A DNA stretch of 64,000 nucleotides, taken from positions 124,001 through 188,000 of the forward strand of contig NZ_JANUEQ010000009.1 in NCBI RefSeq assembly GCF_024807845.1. The letters are read 5' to 3'. Under the pieces are notes generated by a model. The model was given only the letters and a program-made list of their open reading frames with translations, ran no database searches and was not told where the DNA came from. This DNA is from Klebsiella sp. BIGb0407. GTDB taxonomy: Bacteria; Pseudomonadota; Gammaproteobacteria; Enterobacterales; Enterobacteriaceae. The stretch's first letter is position 1. Each line of letters starts with the position of its first letter. Positions 36,606-45,915 of this stretch are shown here, in pieces. Both the position numbers and the translations under genes were made by a program.

Positions 36606-37074
36606 ATTGTTTATTGATACTTCATTGATTTAAATACCCACTGACAGAGAGTTAAGTCTATCTATCCAGCTCTCGGGTTAAGCAATAAATAATTAATATT
36701 TCATCTGTGTTACACAAGACGAGTTCATATTTCTTATCACATTCTCTGATTTACTGCCGTTCTATTCTCTTATTACAACTTGCTTATCAATATAACGGGA
36801 TACCTTATCTGACCGCCCCTTTCTGGTCAGGCCAGATATTAAAAATGATTATTATTAGATACCTGACACTCATTTTTAATCTTCATTCACGATTATATAC
36901 ACACTATTTGCATGGTTATCGCAAAAAACCAACGTAAGCGTATGTTTTTAATATGAAAAATTAATGATTGAGCAATGGGGTAAAAAGCCATATATTGTCG
37001 TCGTTTTATTTACCGTAGTTACCTTTTAAATTAATTCAACCGGTGAGCTTTGAGCCTCCGGTTGTAGGAGAGAT
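36606..37074. promoter_or_regulatory. Long AT-rich leader before dat
   Basis: About 470 bases without a convincing gene. A 76-codon open frame at 36707-36937 has no ribosome binding site and odd composition, so I do not call it. The region must hold the dat-ddc promoter; no operator was recognised. Confidence 0.4.
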
Positions 37075-38460
37075 ATGATGACGGATAAAGTCCGTATTGA
37101 CACTTTAGATGCACAATCTGCAAAAGCCACTAACGAAACTTATTTAGCGAGACAAGCTGAATTTGAATCTAATGTCAGAAGCTACCCACGCAAATTACCT
37201 TTCGCGATAGCTAAAGCTCAGGGCGCATGGATTACCGACGTTGAAAATAATCGTTACCTTGACTGTCTGGCGGGAGCCGGAACGTTAGCACTCGGTCATA
37301 ATCATCCTGACGTTCTGCAGAGTATCCAAAATGTCCTTACCAGCGGCTTGCCGTTGCATACTCTTGATCTTACTACACCATTAAAAGATGAGTTTTCTGC
37401 TTATCTGCTCTCTTTACTGCCAGGTCAGGGTAAAGAATATTGCCTCCAGTTCTGCGGCCCATCGGGCGCTGATGCTGTGGAAGCGGCAATTAAACTCGCG
37501 AAAAAACATACCGGACGTAGCGGCATTATTAGCTTCTCTGGTGGTTACCATGGCATGACCCACGGTGCACTGTCGGTTACCGGCAACCTGTCACCAAAAG
37601 AAGCCATTAATGGTTTGATGCCTGAAGTTCATTTCCTGCCTTACCCTCACGAGTACCGTTGCCCGTTAGGCGTCGGCGGTGAAGCGGGTGTTGCAGCTCT
37701 GAGCTACTATTTTGAAAACTTAATCAATGACGTTGAAAGTGGCGTGCGCAAACCTGCTGCAGTCATTCTTGAAGCCGTTCAGGGTGAAGGTGGTGTTAAC
37801 CCGGCACCCGCTGCATGGCTGCAACGTATCCGTAAAGTGACCCAGGAACACGGCATTTTATTGATCATCGATGAAGTTCAGGCTGGATTCTCTCGTACCG
37901 GTAAAATGTTTGCTTTCGAGCACGCCGGTATTGAGCCAGATATTATTGTTATGTCAAAAGCGGTCGGTGGTGGTTTGCCATTAGCTGTACTGGGCCTGAA
38001 AAGAGAGTTTGATGCCTGGGAACCCGGCCATCACACAGGTACCTTCCGTGGCAACCAGTTAGCTATGGCAACCGGTCTGACTACTCTCAAATATCTGAAA
38101 GATAAAAAAGTTGCCAATAAAGTTGCGCAGCAAGGCGAGTGGCTGAAAGGCAAGCTGAAACAGCTGCAAAAACGCTATCCTGCTATCGGCCAGGTCCGTG
38201 GTCTGGGTTTAATGCTCGGCCTGGAAATGGTTAAGCCAGATGAAGCGCAAGATCATATGGGTTGCTACCCGGCGGATGGTGCTATTTCTGCGCTGATTCA
38301 GAAGAAATGCTTTGAACATGGTTTGATTCTGGAGCGCGGTGGTCGCGGTGGTTGTGTTTTACGCCTGCTGCCATCCCTGCTGATAACCGATGATGAGCTG
38401 GAAATCTTCCTGAGCAAATTTGAACAGGCTCTGTTAGCTGCTGGCGTTAAGCCGGTCTGA
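37075..38460 (+). CDS. dat: Diaminobutyrate--2-oxoglutarate aminotransferase (Dat)
   Basis: PLP-dependent class III aminotransferase, 461 aa, that makes L-2,4-diaminobutyrate from aspartate 4-semialdehyde and glutamate. Landmarks are [17 protein letters not shown] near residue 62, [22 protein letters not shown] near 125, [14 protein letters not shown] near 158, [20 protein letters not shown] with the PLP-contact Asp near 263, and the Schiff-base Lys295 in SKAVGGG. It is followed 29 bases later by ddc. The pair produces 1,3-diaminopropane. GGAGAG precedes the double ATG. Confidence 0.93.
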   Translation: MMTDKVRIDTLDAQSAKATNETYLARQAEFESNVRSYPRKLPFAIAKAQGAWITDVENNRYLDCLAGAGTLALGHNHPDVLQSIQNVLTSGLPLHTLDLTTPLKDEFSAYLLSLLPGQGKEYCLQFCGPSGADAVEAAIKLAKKHTGRSGIISFSGGYHGMTHGALSVTGNLSPKEAINGLMPEVHFLPYPHEYRCPLGVGGEAGVAALSYYFENLINDVESGVRKPAAVILEAVQGEGGVNPAPAAWLQRIRKVTQEHGILLIIDEVQAGFSRTGKMFAFEHAGIEPDIIVMSKAVGGGLPLAVLGLKREFDAWEPGHHTGTFRGNQLAMATGLTTLKYLKDKKVANKVAQQGEWLKGKLKQLQKRYPAIGQVRGLGLMLGLEMVKPDEAQDHMGCYPADGAISALIQKKCFEHGLILERGGRGGCVLRLLPSLLITDDELEIFLSKFEQALLAAGVKPV

Positions 38461-38489
38461 GTGGACTGGTCTGAGTGGAGTCGTACCGA

Positions 38490-39962
38490 ATGTCACAAAT
38501 AAATCCAATTCTGGCCTCGTCAGCGCAAAGCATTGAAGCTTATCAGCAGGCGATTACGCAAAGTACCCAGGCAGTCATGCAATGGTTACAGCAGCCAGAA
38601 ATGTATCAGGGTAAAACCGTTGCCGAGTTGCGCGAACGTATTGCACTGGATTTTAATCCTCAGGGCTTGGGTAACCAGGCTGCTATTGAACGTGCGATTG
38701 AGTACTTTCTGAAAGACAGCCTGTCAGTGCACCATCCACAATGCGTGGCGCATTTACATTGTCCAAGTCTGGTTATCAGCCAGGCGGCTGAAGTACTGAT
38801 TAATGCAACTAACCAGAGTATGGACTCCTGGGACCAAAGCCCGTCAGCCACCATCATCGAGATGAAGCTGATTGAATGGCTGCGTGCTCAGGTAGGTTAT
38901 ACCGCTGGCGACGCAGGCGTTTTCACTAGCGGCGGCACACAGAGCAATCTGATGGGCCTGATGCTGGCGCGTGATGCCTTTTTTGCAGCTCAGGGTCATT
39001 CGGTACAACAAGATGGTTTGACCGGTAATCTGAAGAAAATTAAAGTCTTCTGTTCTGAGAATGCACATTTCTCGGTTCAAAAGAATATGGCTTTACTGGG
39101 CTTCGGTTATCAGTGTGTGACGCTTATCAAAACCGATAGCTTTGCCCGTATGGATCTCAATGATTTAGTCGAGAAAATTGCCAAGGCTGAAGCTAACGGC
39201 GACCAGATCATGGCGATTGTCGCGACCGCAGGAACCACCGATGCCGGTGCTATCGATCCGCTCGCTGATATTGCCCGTCTGGGTGCACAACACAATATCT
39301 GGGTGCATGTTGATGCGGCCTGGGGTGGCGCTCTGCTGCTGTCTGAAAAATATCGTCATTATCTTGATGGTCTTGAGCTGGTTGATTCTGTCACGCTCGA
39401 TTTCCATAAGCAGTTCTTCCAGACCATCAGCTGCGGTGCATTCCTGCTGAAAGATGAGCGTCACTATGAGCTGATGCGTTATCAGGCCGCTTATCTGAAC
39501 TCCGAATTTGATGAAGAGCAAGGCGTACCGAACCTGGTTTCCAAATCTCTGCAGACTACGCGTCGTTTCGATGCCTTAAAACTGTGGATGGGACTGGAAG
39601 CACTGGGACAGAAACAGTATGCCGCTATCATCGACAGCGGTGTGACTCTGGCTCAACAGGTAGCACAGTACATCGAAGAGCAGCCGTCACTGGAGCTGGT
39701 AATGCAGCCTCAGCTGGCGAGTGTCCTGTTCCGCTATCGTCCAGCCTCACAGGCCCTGGCAGATGACGCAAGCATTGCACTGCTGAACCAGAAAATTGGT
39801 GATGCTTTGCTTGCTTCCGGCCGTGCTAACCTCGGTGTGACTGAGCATAACGGTGTAACCTGCCTTAAAATGACCTTATTAAATCCAGTAGTTACACTGG
39901 AAGATATTAAGCGTCTGCTGGATCTGGTTGACGTAACCGCTACCCCGCTGGTTGCTGGCTAA
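38490..39962 (+). CDS. ddc: L-2,4-diaminobutyrate decarboxylase (Ddc)
   Basis: PLP-dependent group II decarboxylase, 490 aa from the chosen ATG, that turns L-2,4-diaminobutyrate into 1,3-diaminopropane. It has HCPSLVISQAAEVLINATNQSMDSWDQSPSA-type N-terminal sequence, FTSGGTQSNLMGLMLARDA near residue 150, HVDAAWGGALL near 270-280, and the PLP lysine Lys307 in DFHKQFF. A GTG five codons upstream keeps the frame open, but the ATG at 38490 has GGAG at the right distance. It is cytosolic. The operon ends at a strong terminator. Confidence 0.93.
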   Translation: MSQINPILASSAQSIEAYQQAITQSTQAVMQWLQQPEMYQGKTVAELRERIALDFNPQGLGNQAAIERAIEYFLKDSLSVHHPQCVAHLHCPSLVISQAAEVLINATNQSMDSWDQSPSATIIEMKLIEWLRAQVGYTAGDAGVFTSGGTQSNLMGLMLARDAFFAAQGHSVQQDGLTGNLKKIKVFCSENAHFSVQKNMALLGFGYQCVTLIKTDSFARMDLNDLVEKIAKAEANGDQIMAIVATAGTTDAGAIDPLADIARLGAQHNIWVHVDAAWGGALLLSEKYRHYLDGLELVDSVTLDFHKQFFQTISCGAFLLKDERHYELMRYQAAYLNSEFDEEQGVPNLVSKSLQTTRRFDALKLWMGLEALGQKQYAAIIDSGVTLAQQVAQYIEEQPSLELVMQPQLASVLFRYRPASQALADDASIALLNQKIGDALLASGRANLGVTEHNGVTCLKMTLLNPVVTLEDIKRLLDLVDVTATPLVAG

Positions 39963-39980
39963 ACTCAGCAATAGTTATAA

Positions 39981-40016
39981 AAAAAGTCGCTCATGGGAAA
40001 CCTTGAGCGACTTTTT
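39981..40016 (+). terminator. Rho-independent terminator of dat-ddc
   Basis: 13-bp stem AAAAAGTCGCTCA (39981-39993) with its complement (40004-40016), followed by a T-rich run. Ends 54 bases after the ddc stop. Confidence 0.9.
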
Positions 40017-40041
40017 TCTTTTTAGTTATCACATAAAAAAA

Positions 40042-40063
40042 ACGGCCCGCACTTGCGGGCCGT
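40042..40063 (-). terminator. Rho-independent terminator of the minus-strand ABC/monooxygenase operon
   Basis: 9-bp GC-rich stem ACGGCCCGC (40042-40050) with its complement (40055-40063). Read on the minus strand it is followed by a run of T (the A-run at 40034-40041), 26 bases after the last permease gene. Confidence 0.9.
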
Positions 40064-40088
40064 CAGATAACGATAATCATTTTGTTAA

Positions 40089-40784
40089 TCAGGTACGAAC
40101 GCGCAGCATCGCTTCTACCTTATCGGCAACCTTGGTCACCACATAAGCAATAAACATATAGAACCCGACCGCAACCAGGAAGGCTTCCAGATAGTAGAAG
40201 TTAAGCGCTGCGGCAAGCTGAGCCTGAGCAAAGATCTCAACCACGCCGATAGCGAATGCCAGCGATAAGGCTTTCATGACCACCATAAAAGAGTTTGCCA
40301 GGTCAGGGATCGCGGTGACGATTATCTGCGGGAACATCACCCGACGGAATAACTGGCCGCTACTGTAACCCAGCGAAGCTGCGGCATCTGACTGTCCGCT
40401 ATCAAAGGAGTTAACCGCACCTTTCCATACTTCAGCCTGAAATGCTGAAACACAGGCCGTTAATGCAACAATAACAATCACCCAGTTAGGAAGTGAGTGG
40501 GCATTCACTTCTATAGAAAATTGAGTGGCAATAAAGTCCAGCGCAGAAGGCAGCCCGTAGTAGGCAAGAAAAATCACCACGACCATCGGCATACCTTTAA
40601 AAGCCACTTTGTAAGCGAACACTAACTGACGCAGTACCGGGATACGGCGAAACTCAATAAACGCAAACAGCCCGCCAAGTAATGTCGACAGTAAAAATAT
40701 CACGACCGCCATCAGGAGCGTGACAGGAACCACACTCAGGATGCTCCAGAAGTCAAAAACCAATACCTCAAAATCAAACATCAA
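40089..40784 (-). CDS. Amino-acid ABC transporter permease (HisM/TcyM-like), last gene of operon
   Basis: Inner-membrane permease of the polar amino acid importer family, 231 aa with five hydrophobic helices. The cytoplasmic EAA loop is DAAASLGYSSGQLFRRVMFPQ near residues 145-165. It pairs with the neighbouring permease to form a heterodimeric channel. It is the last gene of a leftward operon that also codes a binding protein, ATPase, two AhpD-type proteins and a flavin monooxygenase. The substrate is not known; context suggests an amino-acid-like or sulfur-containing compound. Confidence 0.87.
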   Translation of the reverse strand: MMFDFEVLVFDFWSILSVVPVTLLMAVVIFLLSTLLGGLFAFIEFRRIPVLRQLVFAYKVAFKGMPMVVVIFLAYYGLPSALDFIATQFSIEVNAHSLPNWVIVIVALTACVSAFQAEVWKGAVNSFDSGQSDAAASLGYSSGQLFRRVMFPQIIVTAIPDLANSFMVVMKALSLAFAIGVVEIFAQAQLAAALNFYYLEAFLVAVGFYMFIAYVVTKVADKVEAMLRVRT

Positions 40785-40798
40785 GTTTTCTCCTTCAT

Positions 40799-41503
40799 TC
40801 AGACGCTGGGGGTAAGCTTGACGCGAGTAGCCGATTTCGAGCTATATTTCGCGTGACGCCTTTCAAAGAAGCGAATAATCAGCCAGGCCACCAGACACAT
40901 CAGCGAGTAGATAACAGCCAGTACCATATAGGTCGCAAATTGATACTGGTTATAGTCATGCTCCATAATCACATGGGCAGTCGCCATCAAGTCAGCAGCC
41001 CCGATATACATCACCAGCGCCACATTATGAATTAAATAAATAATAGAGTTGCCGTAACCTGGCAGAGCAAAGTGCACTGCTTGTGGGCCGACAACACGTT
41101 TCATTTTTTGGAAGAAGCTATAACCGAGGCTGTCAGTCGCATCGTGCTGGCCTCTCTCTACCGCCAGAAATGCCGGACGCATAACTTCAGACAGATAGCC
41201 TCCGTGGTAGAGACTTAAACCAATCATTGCCGCAATATTGGACGAGAAAAAGTCTTCAACCCCCACCAGCCCTGCAAGTAATGGCATGCCATAAAAGGCG
41301 ACGAATAATTGCAGTACCACCGGCACACTACGTGCGTAAGACACATAGATATCAGCCAGTTGACTAAAAACCGGGATACGACGTACCCGAAAAAAGGTTA
41401 CGATCAGCGCCAGAAAGAATCCGACAACGATCGCTGCGAATAATATACCCAGTGTTAATGGCATTGCCGTTAACAACTCAGGGAGCATGGTAGAGAGATC
41501 CAT
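40799..41503 (-). CDS. Amino-acid ABC transporter permease (HisQ/TcyL-like)
   Basis: Second permease, 234 aa, five hydrophobic helices with the EAA loop QHDATDSLGYSFFQKMKRVVGPQ near residues 130-150. The opening TMLPELLTAMPLTLGILFAAIVVGF is typical of the family. Only 14 bases separate it from the downstream permease, so both are co-expressed. A 9-bp hairpin lies between it and the binding-protein gene upstream, which would give the binding protein a higher level than the permeases, as is usual. Confidence 0.87.
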   Translation of the reverse strand: MDLSTMLPELLTAMPLTLGILFAAIVVGFFLALIVTFFRVRRIPVFSQLADIYVSYARSVPVVLQLFVAFYGMPLLAGLVGVEDFFSSNIAAMIGLSLYHGGYLSEVMRPAFLAVERGQHDATDSLGYSFFQKMKRVVGPQAVHFALPGYGNSIIYLIHNVALVMYIGAADLMATAHVIMEHDYNQYQFATYMVLAVIYSLMCLVAWLIIRFFERRHAKYSSKSATRVKLTPSV

Positions 41504-41534
41504 GGTGAAACACTCCTGCTATCAATGACTGCTA

Positions 41535-41556
41535 AAGCCCTGTATTAACAGGGCTT
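41535..41556 (-). repeat. Intercistronic hairpin between binding-protein and permease genes
   Basis: 9-bp perfect stem AAGCCCTGT (41535-41543) with its complement (41548-41556) around four bases. No T-run. Probably tunes relative expression inside the operon. Confidence 0.5.
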
Positions 41557-41568
41557 CAGGTAATTCTA

Positions 41569-42384
41569 TTACTTCATATATTGTGAAACGTCTTCACCAA
41601 ACCACTTCTGAGATATCTGGTCTAGCGTGCCGTCTGATTTCAGTTCTTTCAGGGCTTTAGTGATATCGTCATTCAGTGCCTGGTTTTTGGCAGAACGGTT
41701 AATCAGAATATAGGTCTGATTAACCACTACAGGTTCACTGGCTTTAATCGACAGTTTCTGGTTCTCAATAACCGTTTGCTGACCCAGGTTTGAAGGCAGG
41801 ATCAGCGCATCATATTTACCTTTCTCAACTTCTTTCAGACGGTCCGGATAAGGAATACCTGCGCTGGAAGCCGTGATAGTAATTTTTTCATTCGGGTGGT
41901 CTTGCTGCCATTGAGTGACAAATTTATAGACACCACCACCAGCGGTAACCGGGACAATTTTCTTGCCCACCAGGTCTTTCATTTCTTTGATATCACTGTC
42001 ATTACGACTGTAGATTTTCATCAGACTGGCACCCATTGGGGCATCAGGGATCAGGAACTGTTTACTGCGACTTGCTGCTTTATAGTAGCCGCCGGTCGCC
42101 ATATCGTACTTACCGGTGACCAGACCCGTTTCCTGAGCGATATCAGCAGCACCTTCCATCACAAATTTATACTGTGGCAGTTTAGCGTTGATAGCTTTCA
42201 GAACATCAGGCTCATAACCCTGTGGCTCATAGCCGATAGCACCCCATGACAGAGGCTTAGATTCTGCTGCAGTAGCGATTTTTACCGTGCGGACTTCATC
42301 GGCAAAACTAGTATTGCTGAACAGCGCCAGAGCGATGATTCCAGGCATGGCGAGGCGGGATAACGTTTTTTTGATTGCAGGCAT
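41569..42384 (-). CDS. Amino-acid ABC transporter periplasmic binding protein (family 3)
   Basis: Type II periplasmic binding protein, 271 aa. The signal peptide KKTLSRLAMPGIIALALFSNTSFA ends near residue 28. Typical positions of the family are GYEPDVLKAINAKLPQYKFVM near residue 56, GLVTGKYDMATGGYYKAASRSKQF near 86, DLVGKKIVPVTAGGGVYKFV near 138 and KYDALILPS near 188. The aromatic and charged pocket residues do not let me name the ligand. It delivers the substrate to the two permeases downstream in the same operon. Confidence 0.9.
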   Translation of the reverse strand: MPAIKKTLSRLAMPGIIALALFSNTSFADEVRTVKIATAAESKPLSWGAIGYEPQGYEPDVLKAINAKLPQYKFVMEGAADIAQETGLVTGKYDMATGGYYKAASRSKQFLIPDAPMGASLMKIYSRNDSDIKEMKDLVGKKIVPVTAGGGVYKFVTQWQQDHPNEKITITASSAGIPYPDRLKEVEKGKYDALILPSNLGQQTVIENQKLSIKASEPVVVNQTYILINRSAKNQALNDDITKALKELKSDGTLDQISQKWFGEDVSQYMK

Positions 42385-42407
42385 TTGTTTTACTCCCTTT
42401 AGAATAA

Positions 42408-43145
42408 TTAGTATGAGTGTTCGGTATTAAGAAACTGCGCCAGACGTGGCGAAGTCGGATTGTCGAAAATCTCGGCCGGACTACCTTCTGCTGCTACAAC
42501 GCCCTGATCCATAAACACGATACGGTTCGAGACACTTTTGGCGAATTGCATTTCATGTGTCACTAACAGTGAAGTAATACCGGACGAGGTCACATCTTTA
42601 ATCACTTTTAACACTTCACCCACTAATTCCGGATCAAGGGAGGAAGTCGGTTCATCAAATAAAATCACATCAGGTTTCACTGCCAAAGCACGGGCAATAC
42701 CGGTACGCTGTAACTGACCACCTGAAAGCTGGGAAGGATAGTGATCAAACTTTGCCCCAAGGCCTACACGCTCAAGTTCTTGCACTGCGATATCACGCGC
42801 CTGCTGCTTGGTTTTTTTCTGAATCACCACCAGTGGATCCATCACGTTTTCCAGTACCGTCATATTTTTAAATACGTTAAATTGCTGGAATACCATCGCG
42901 GTACGCAAACGAATCGCCTGAATAGTCGCTTTATTGGGTGACTGGTAGTCCATCTGGTGCTGATCGAGCACGATAGTGCCAGATGACGGCTTAGCCAGAT
43001 AATTGATACAACGCAGCAGGGTTGTTTTACCGGTGCCGCTCGGGCCAATTATCGAAACCACGTCGCCTTTATTCACCGACAGGTTCACACCACGCAGAAT
43101 GGGCGTTTCACCGTAGGACAAGGTGATATTTTTGAGATCTAACAT
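42408..43145 (-). CDS. Amino-acid ABC transporter ATP-binding protein (GlnQ/HisP-like)
   Basis: Cytoplasmic ATPase, 245 aa. Walker A is GPSGTGKTTLLR near residue 34, the Q-loop VFQQFNVFKNMTVLENVM near 88, the signature LSGGQLQRTGIARALA near 141, Walker B VILFDEPTSSLD near 160 and the switch His in VTHEMQFAKSVSNR. This set is that of the polar amino acid importers. It is flanked by the binding protein and an AhpD-type gene on the same strand with gaps of 23 and 12 bases. Confidence 0.93.
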   Translation of the reverse strand: MLDLKNITLSYGETPILRGVNLSVNKGDVVSIIGPSGTGKTTLLRCINYLAKPSSGTIVLDQHQMDYQSPNKATIQAIRLRTAMVFQQFNVFKNMTVLENVMDPLVVIQKKTKQQARDIAVQELERVGLGAKFDHYPSQLSGGQLQRTGIARALAVKPDVILFDEPTSSLDPELVGEVLKVIKDVTSSGITSLLVTHEMQFAKSVSNRIVFMDQGVVAAEGSPAEIFDNPTSPRLAQFLNTEHSY

Positions 43146-43157
43146 TCTGTTCTGCCT

Positions 43158-43724
43158 CTATTTATTCATATCAGCATGGCCAAGCACATGCATCAGACGG
43201 TTGGCCCAGCCAAAAATAGCAATCGCGTGGATCAGGTCGATAATTTCACCGTCATCCATTCCCACCGCACGCAGTGCGGCAATGTCTTCCGGGCTCGCTT
43301 CGGCTGGCGTCACTGACAGACGTTGTGCGAAGCGATAGATAGCCAGGTTCCGGGCATTAAGCAGGTCATCACGCTCAAAGTAGATAGCACTCACTACCGC
43401 GTCATTTTCTGATAGCTGGGCATGGCGACGGGCATGCACCACGGCACAATATTTACAGCCATTCACAATAGAAGCACCCAGTGCCCCCAGTTCTCTGTCA
43501 GCGCGATCTAACCCGCCCTCAACATACATGATGGCGTTAAATAATACGGTGCGTGCTACATAGCTTTCCGGGTCATGAACCAAGGTGCGCACATACTCGG
43601 AAACCTTTTTATTGGATGGCGTTACCGCCATCGCCTCCAACTGAGCAGGTGTCGCCTGTGCGACTTCGACTGGCGTAATATACGGATGCCAGTGTAGGGG
43701 CTTCAGCGTTACGGATGGGATCAT
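43158..43724 (-). CDS. Peroxidase-related AhpD-like/CMD-domain protein with CXXC
   Basis: A 188-aa protein of the alkylhydroperoxidase AhpD/carboxymuconolactone decarboxylase fold. The active-site motif NGCKYCAVVHARRH (residues about 88-101) has the CXXC plus His arrangement of AhpD-type peroxidases. It probably corresponds to the uncharacterised peroxidase-related family sometimes named after Avi_7169. The ATG overlaps the upstream CMD gene stop by 4 bases. In the operon it could reduce a peroxide or disulfide generated when the flavin monooxygenase oxidises the imported compound. The role is inferred. Confidence 0.8.
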   Translation of the reverse strand: MIPSVTLKPLHWHPYITPVEVAQATPAQLEAMAVTPSNKKVSEYVRTLVHDPESYVARTVLFNAIMYVEGGLDRADRELGALGASIVNGCKYCAVVHARRHAQLSENDAVVSAIYFERDDLLNARNLAIYRFAQRLSVTPAEASPEDIAALRAVGMDDGEIIDLIHAIAIFGWANRLMHVLGHADMNK

Positions 43725-44203
43725 AATGACCTCAGCAGACGTAAACCCGCAATTACACGAGTCTGGAAATTAACAAATGCAATCAGCTCAGAAAGGGCAA
43801 CTATCTGCGCGTTGTTGAAACCGGCCTGCTCCAGTAAACGAATATTCGCCTCTGTCGCTTCGGCCGGAGACTGTGTGACCATGTCAGAATGACGTGCCAG
43901 AGTCGCCAAGGGTTCTGCAAGGTTATGCTCACCACGCGCCAGGACTTGCAACTGCTCTGCGGGCTGATACTGCGCCAGTTGAGTCCGGTAATCCTGCTGC
44001 AATGCACTGTCGTTATTCAGCGTTGCGATACGAAGCGCCAGGGCTAAACGTAAATCAATCGCCAGCCCCTGGTCATCCCGGGGTGCCAGAACGGATTCCA
44101 GGCATTGCTCTGCACCGTTAACAAACTCAGGGCGCTGGCGGCGAGTAAGCGCTAACGCATCCTCTGGTAATAGCCCGACGACTCTATCAATAGCGTCACT
44201 CAC
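43721..44203 (-). CDS. CMD-domain protein lacking the CXXC motif
   Basis: A 160-aa protein paired with the AhpD-like protein and probably the Avi_7170-type CMD family. It has the all-helical CMD-like pattern (LRLALALRIATLNND, QAGFNNAQIVALSELIAFVNFQTRVIAGLRLL), but no CXXC in the central helix, so it cannot act as a canonical AhpD. I chose the GTG at 44203: it overlaps the monooxygenase stop (GTGA) and has AGGAG ahead. The upstream ATG at 44245 lies inside that gene. It may be a structural partner of the next protein. Confidence 0.75.
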   Translation of the reverse strand: MSDAIDRVVGLLPEDALALTRRQRPEFVNGAEQCLESVLAPRDDQGLAIDLRLALALRIATLNNDSALQQDYRTQLAQYQPAEQLQVLARGEHNLAEPLATLARHSDMVTQSPAEATEANIRLLEQAGFNNAQIVALSELIAFVNFQTRVIAGLRLLRSL

Positions 44204-45654
44204 AACGCATTCTCCTGTTTGAGTAAGGGGGTTGAATCCACCCATTCATCGCCCTGCAATTCAGGAACATCAAACGCCTGCAAACTGGCATAATGCTGTT
44301 CAATATCTTCAGCAAATAGCGAGGCGATAATGCCGCGTGCCAGGCGATCGGCCCCGGCACTGACAGCCGGAATATCCCCTGAGACTTTGCCGTGAGTCAG
44401 CATGGCGGCATCGTTGAAACAATAGATATGTGCCAGAATTGGGCACTCACCCGCTGTCCGCTCACGGAATTCAAATGAGGGCCCCAGGTCGGGGGCTTCC
44501 AGCATGCTTTGGCGGGCATTGCCCATGGCGCTGTTATAACGACCATCAGCCCAGCTGCGGATATAAGGTGCAATAGCCGCAAATTCCGGACGACCGTGGA
44601 AGTTATTGGTAAAGCCCGTTGCGGCTATCAGATAGTCGTAATGCAATGCGCCCTGGGTGGTTTCTAATAACAAACCATCTTCCTGCTGTTTGACGCTATT
44701 CACGCCACAATCAAGGAAGAATCGTGCATTTTCATGCCTGGACACCCGCAGCGTGGAAGAGCGTGGCGGCGGAGTCTGAGTCGATGAAGTGTAATCAACA
44801 AATTTCCATTTCCAGTCGTCGGCCAGCAAATGCATACCATGCACCACGCCCTGACTACCGATACCGGTCATTTTGTTAATACGCGGCATGGCTTTACGGC
44901 GGATAATTAAATCCACAGCCGCAGCGCCATTTTCCAGCGCAGTGGCTGCGTTATCCATCGCCGAAGCGCCCGCTCCGAGAACAGCAATACGCTTACCTTG
45001 TAAGGCATTGAAGTCTATTTCATCGGCAGAGTGCGCCCAGAATTTACGGTCTATACCTGCGAGGAACTCAGGTACTGCAAAACCGCCGAGCCCTGAACGC
45101 CCGGTCGCGAGTACCAGACGGCGGGTGTAAACCAGACCGGTCTCTTCACCACTCAGTTCAAGCGCCAGTAAATCGTCAACCGGCGTTATGCGAGTAACAC
45201 GTACATTGTTATGCACAGGCAGATTCAAAACGTTGCGATACCAGATCAGGTAGTCCATCCACTGGTCTTTAGCGATTTTATCCAGCGCCTGCCAGGATTC
45301 ACGGCCCCACTGGGCAGTAAACCATGCCCGAAAGGTGAGCTGAGCCAGACCTAAAGCCGGGCCATGCAGACTCTTTGGTGAGCGCAAGGTTTCCATACGT
45401 GCAAAAGTCACCCACGGACCTTCTAAACCCGCGGCTGCCGCATCATAAGCCACCACATTGCTCACGCCGGACAGCTGTAATTTTGCTACCGCAGCCAAGC
45501 CGCACATTCCTGCGCCAATCACCACCACATCACGCACCGGCTTACCGTCGTGCAGATGTTCAGGTACCCAGGACTTAGCGGGTAGTTCAAGATATTCCAG
45601 ATCTTGTCTTAGCTGAGCTTCCAGCGCGACCAGACCATCGGCAGTATGTGTCAT
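44200..45654 (-). CDS. FAD/NAD(P)-dependent monooxygenase-like oxidoreductase
   Basis: A 484-aa two-dinucleotide-binding flavoprotein resembling flavin-containing or Baeyer-Villiger type monooxygenases. The FAD motif is VVVIGAGMCGLAAVAKL (Gly47-Gly52) and the NADPH motif RIAVLGAGASAMDNA (Gly227-Ala232), with RLVLATGRSGLGG and DYLIAATGFTNNF as the ATG-type segments before and after. The FWAHSAD segment sits where the monooxygenase fingerprint (FxGxxxHxxx[YF]) would be but matches only partly. It is the first gene of the operon, so it is the key enzyme; the substrate is probably delivered by the importer. No signal peptide. Confidence 0.85.
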   Translation of the reverse strand: MTHTADGLVALEAQLRQDLEYLELPAKSWVPEHLHDGKPVRDVVVIGAGMCGLAAVAKLQLSGVSNVVAYDAAAAGLEGPWVTFARMETLRSPKSLHGPALGLAQLTFRAWFTAQWGRESWQALDKIAKDQWMDYLIWYRNVLNLPVHNNVRVTRITPVDDLLALELSGEETGLVYTRRLVLATGRSGLGGFAVPEFLAGIDRKFWAHSADEIDFNALQGKRIAVLGAGASAMDNAATALENGAAAVDLIIRRKAMPRINKMTGIGSQGVVHGMHLLADDWKWKFVDYTSSTQTPPPRSSTLRVSRHENARFFLDCGVNSVKQQEDGLLLETTQGALHYDYLIAATGFTNNFHGRPEFAAIAPYIRSWADGRYNSAMGNARQSMLEAPDLGPSFEFRERTAGECPILAHIYCFNDAAMLTHGKVSGDIPAVSAGADRLARGIIASLFAEDIEQHYASLQAFDVPELQGDEWVDSTPLLKQENAL

Positions 45655-45718
45655 ATAAATATTCCCTGGAGTAAACGGCAGCGTAGGCTTGTGAAAACGG
45701 CTATATCACAATAATGAC

Positions 45719-45741
45719 TATGCATTTTCACTATATGCATA
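45719..45741. promoter_or_regulatory. Candidate LysR operator upstream of the monooxygenase operon
   Basis: TATGCAT and ATGCATA form a perfect dyad around nine bases, 65-87 bases before the monooxygenase start. The related words GCATAAC, GCATAAT and TTATGCATTAA occur nearby. The position fits the neighbouring LysR-type regulator. Confidence 0.45.
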
Positions 45742-45915
45742 ACGCATAATAAACCGTTAATAATTTCAAAAACACATAATAAGAACTAAGGCTTCGCATG
45801 TTCCTCTTGACCCGAAATAGAGTCAAGAAGGAGGCTCACATTTTAACCAATCGATTTATTATATCTTATGCATTAAAAGATATAAGGTGTGGGAGAAACC
45901 CGGAGGCTCAAGGAA

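Noticed and set aside
36707-36937. 76-codon open frame before dat
   Set aside because: No ribosome binding site, composition unlike a protein (Tyr/Leu/His-rich), in AT-rich leader DNA.
43158-43724. Naming the CXXC protein ahpD
   Set aside because: It shares the motif only; it is not next to ahpC and belongs to a different subfamily.
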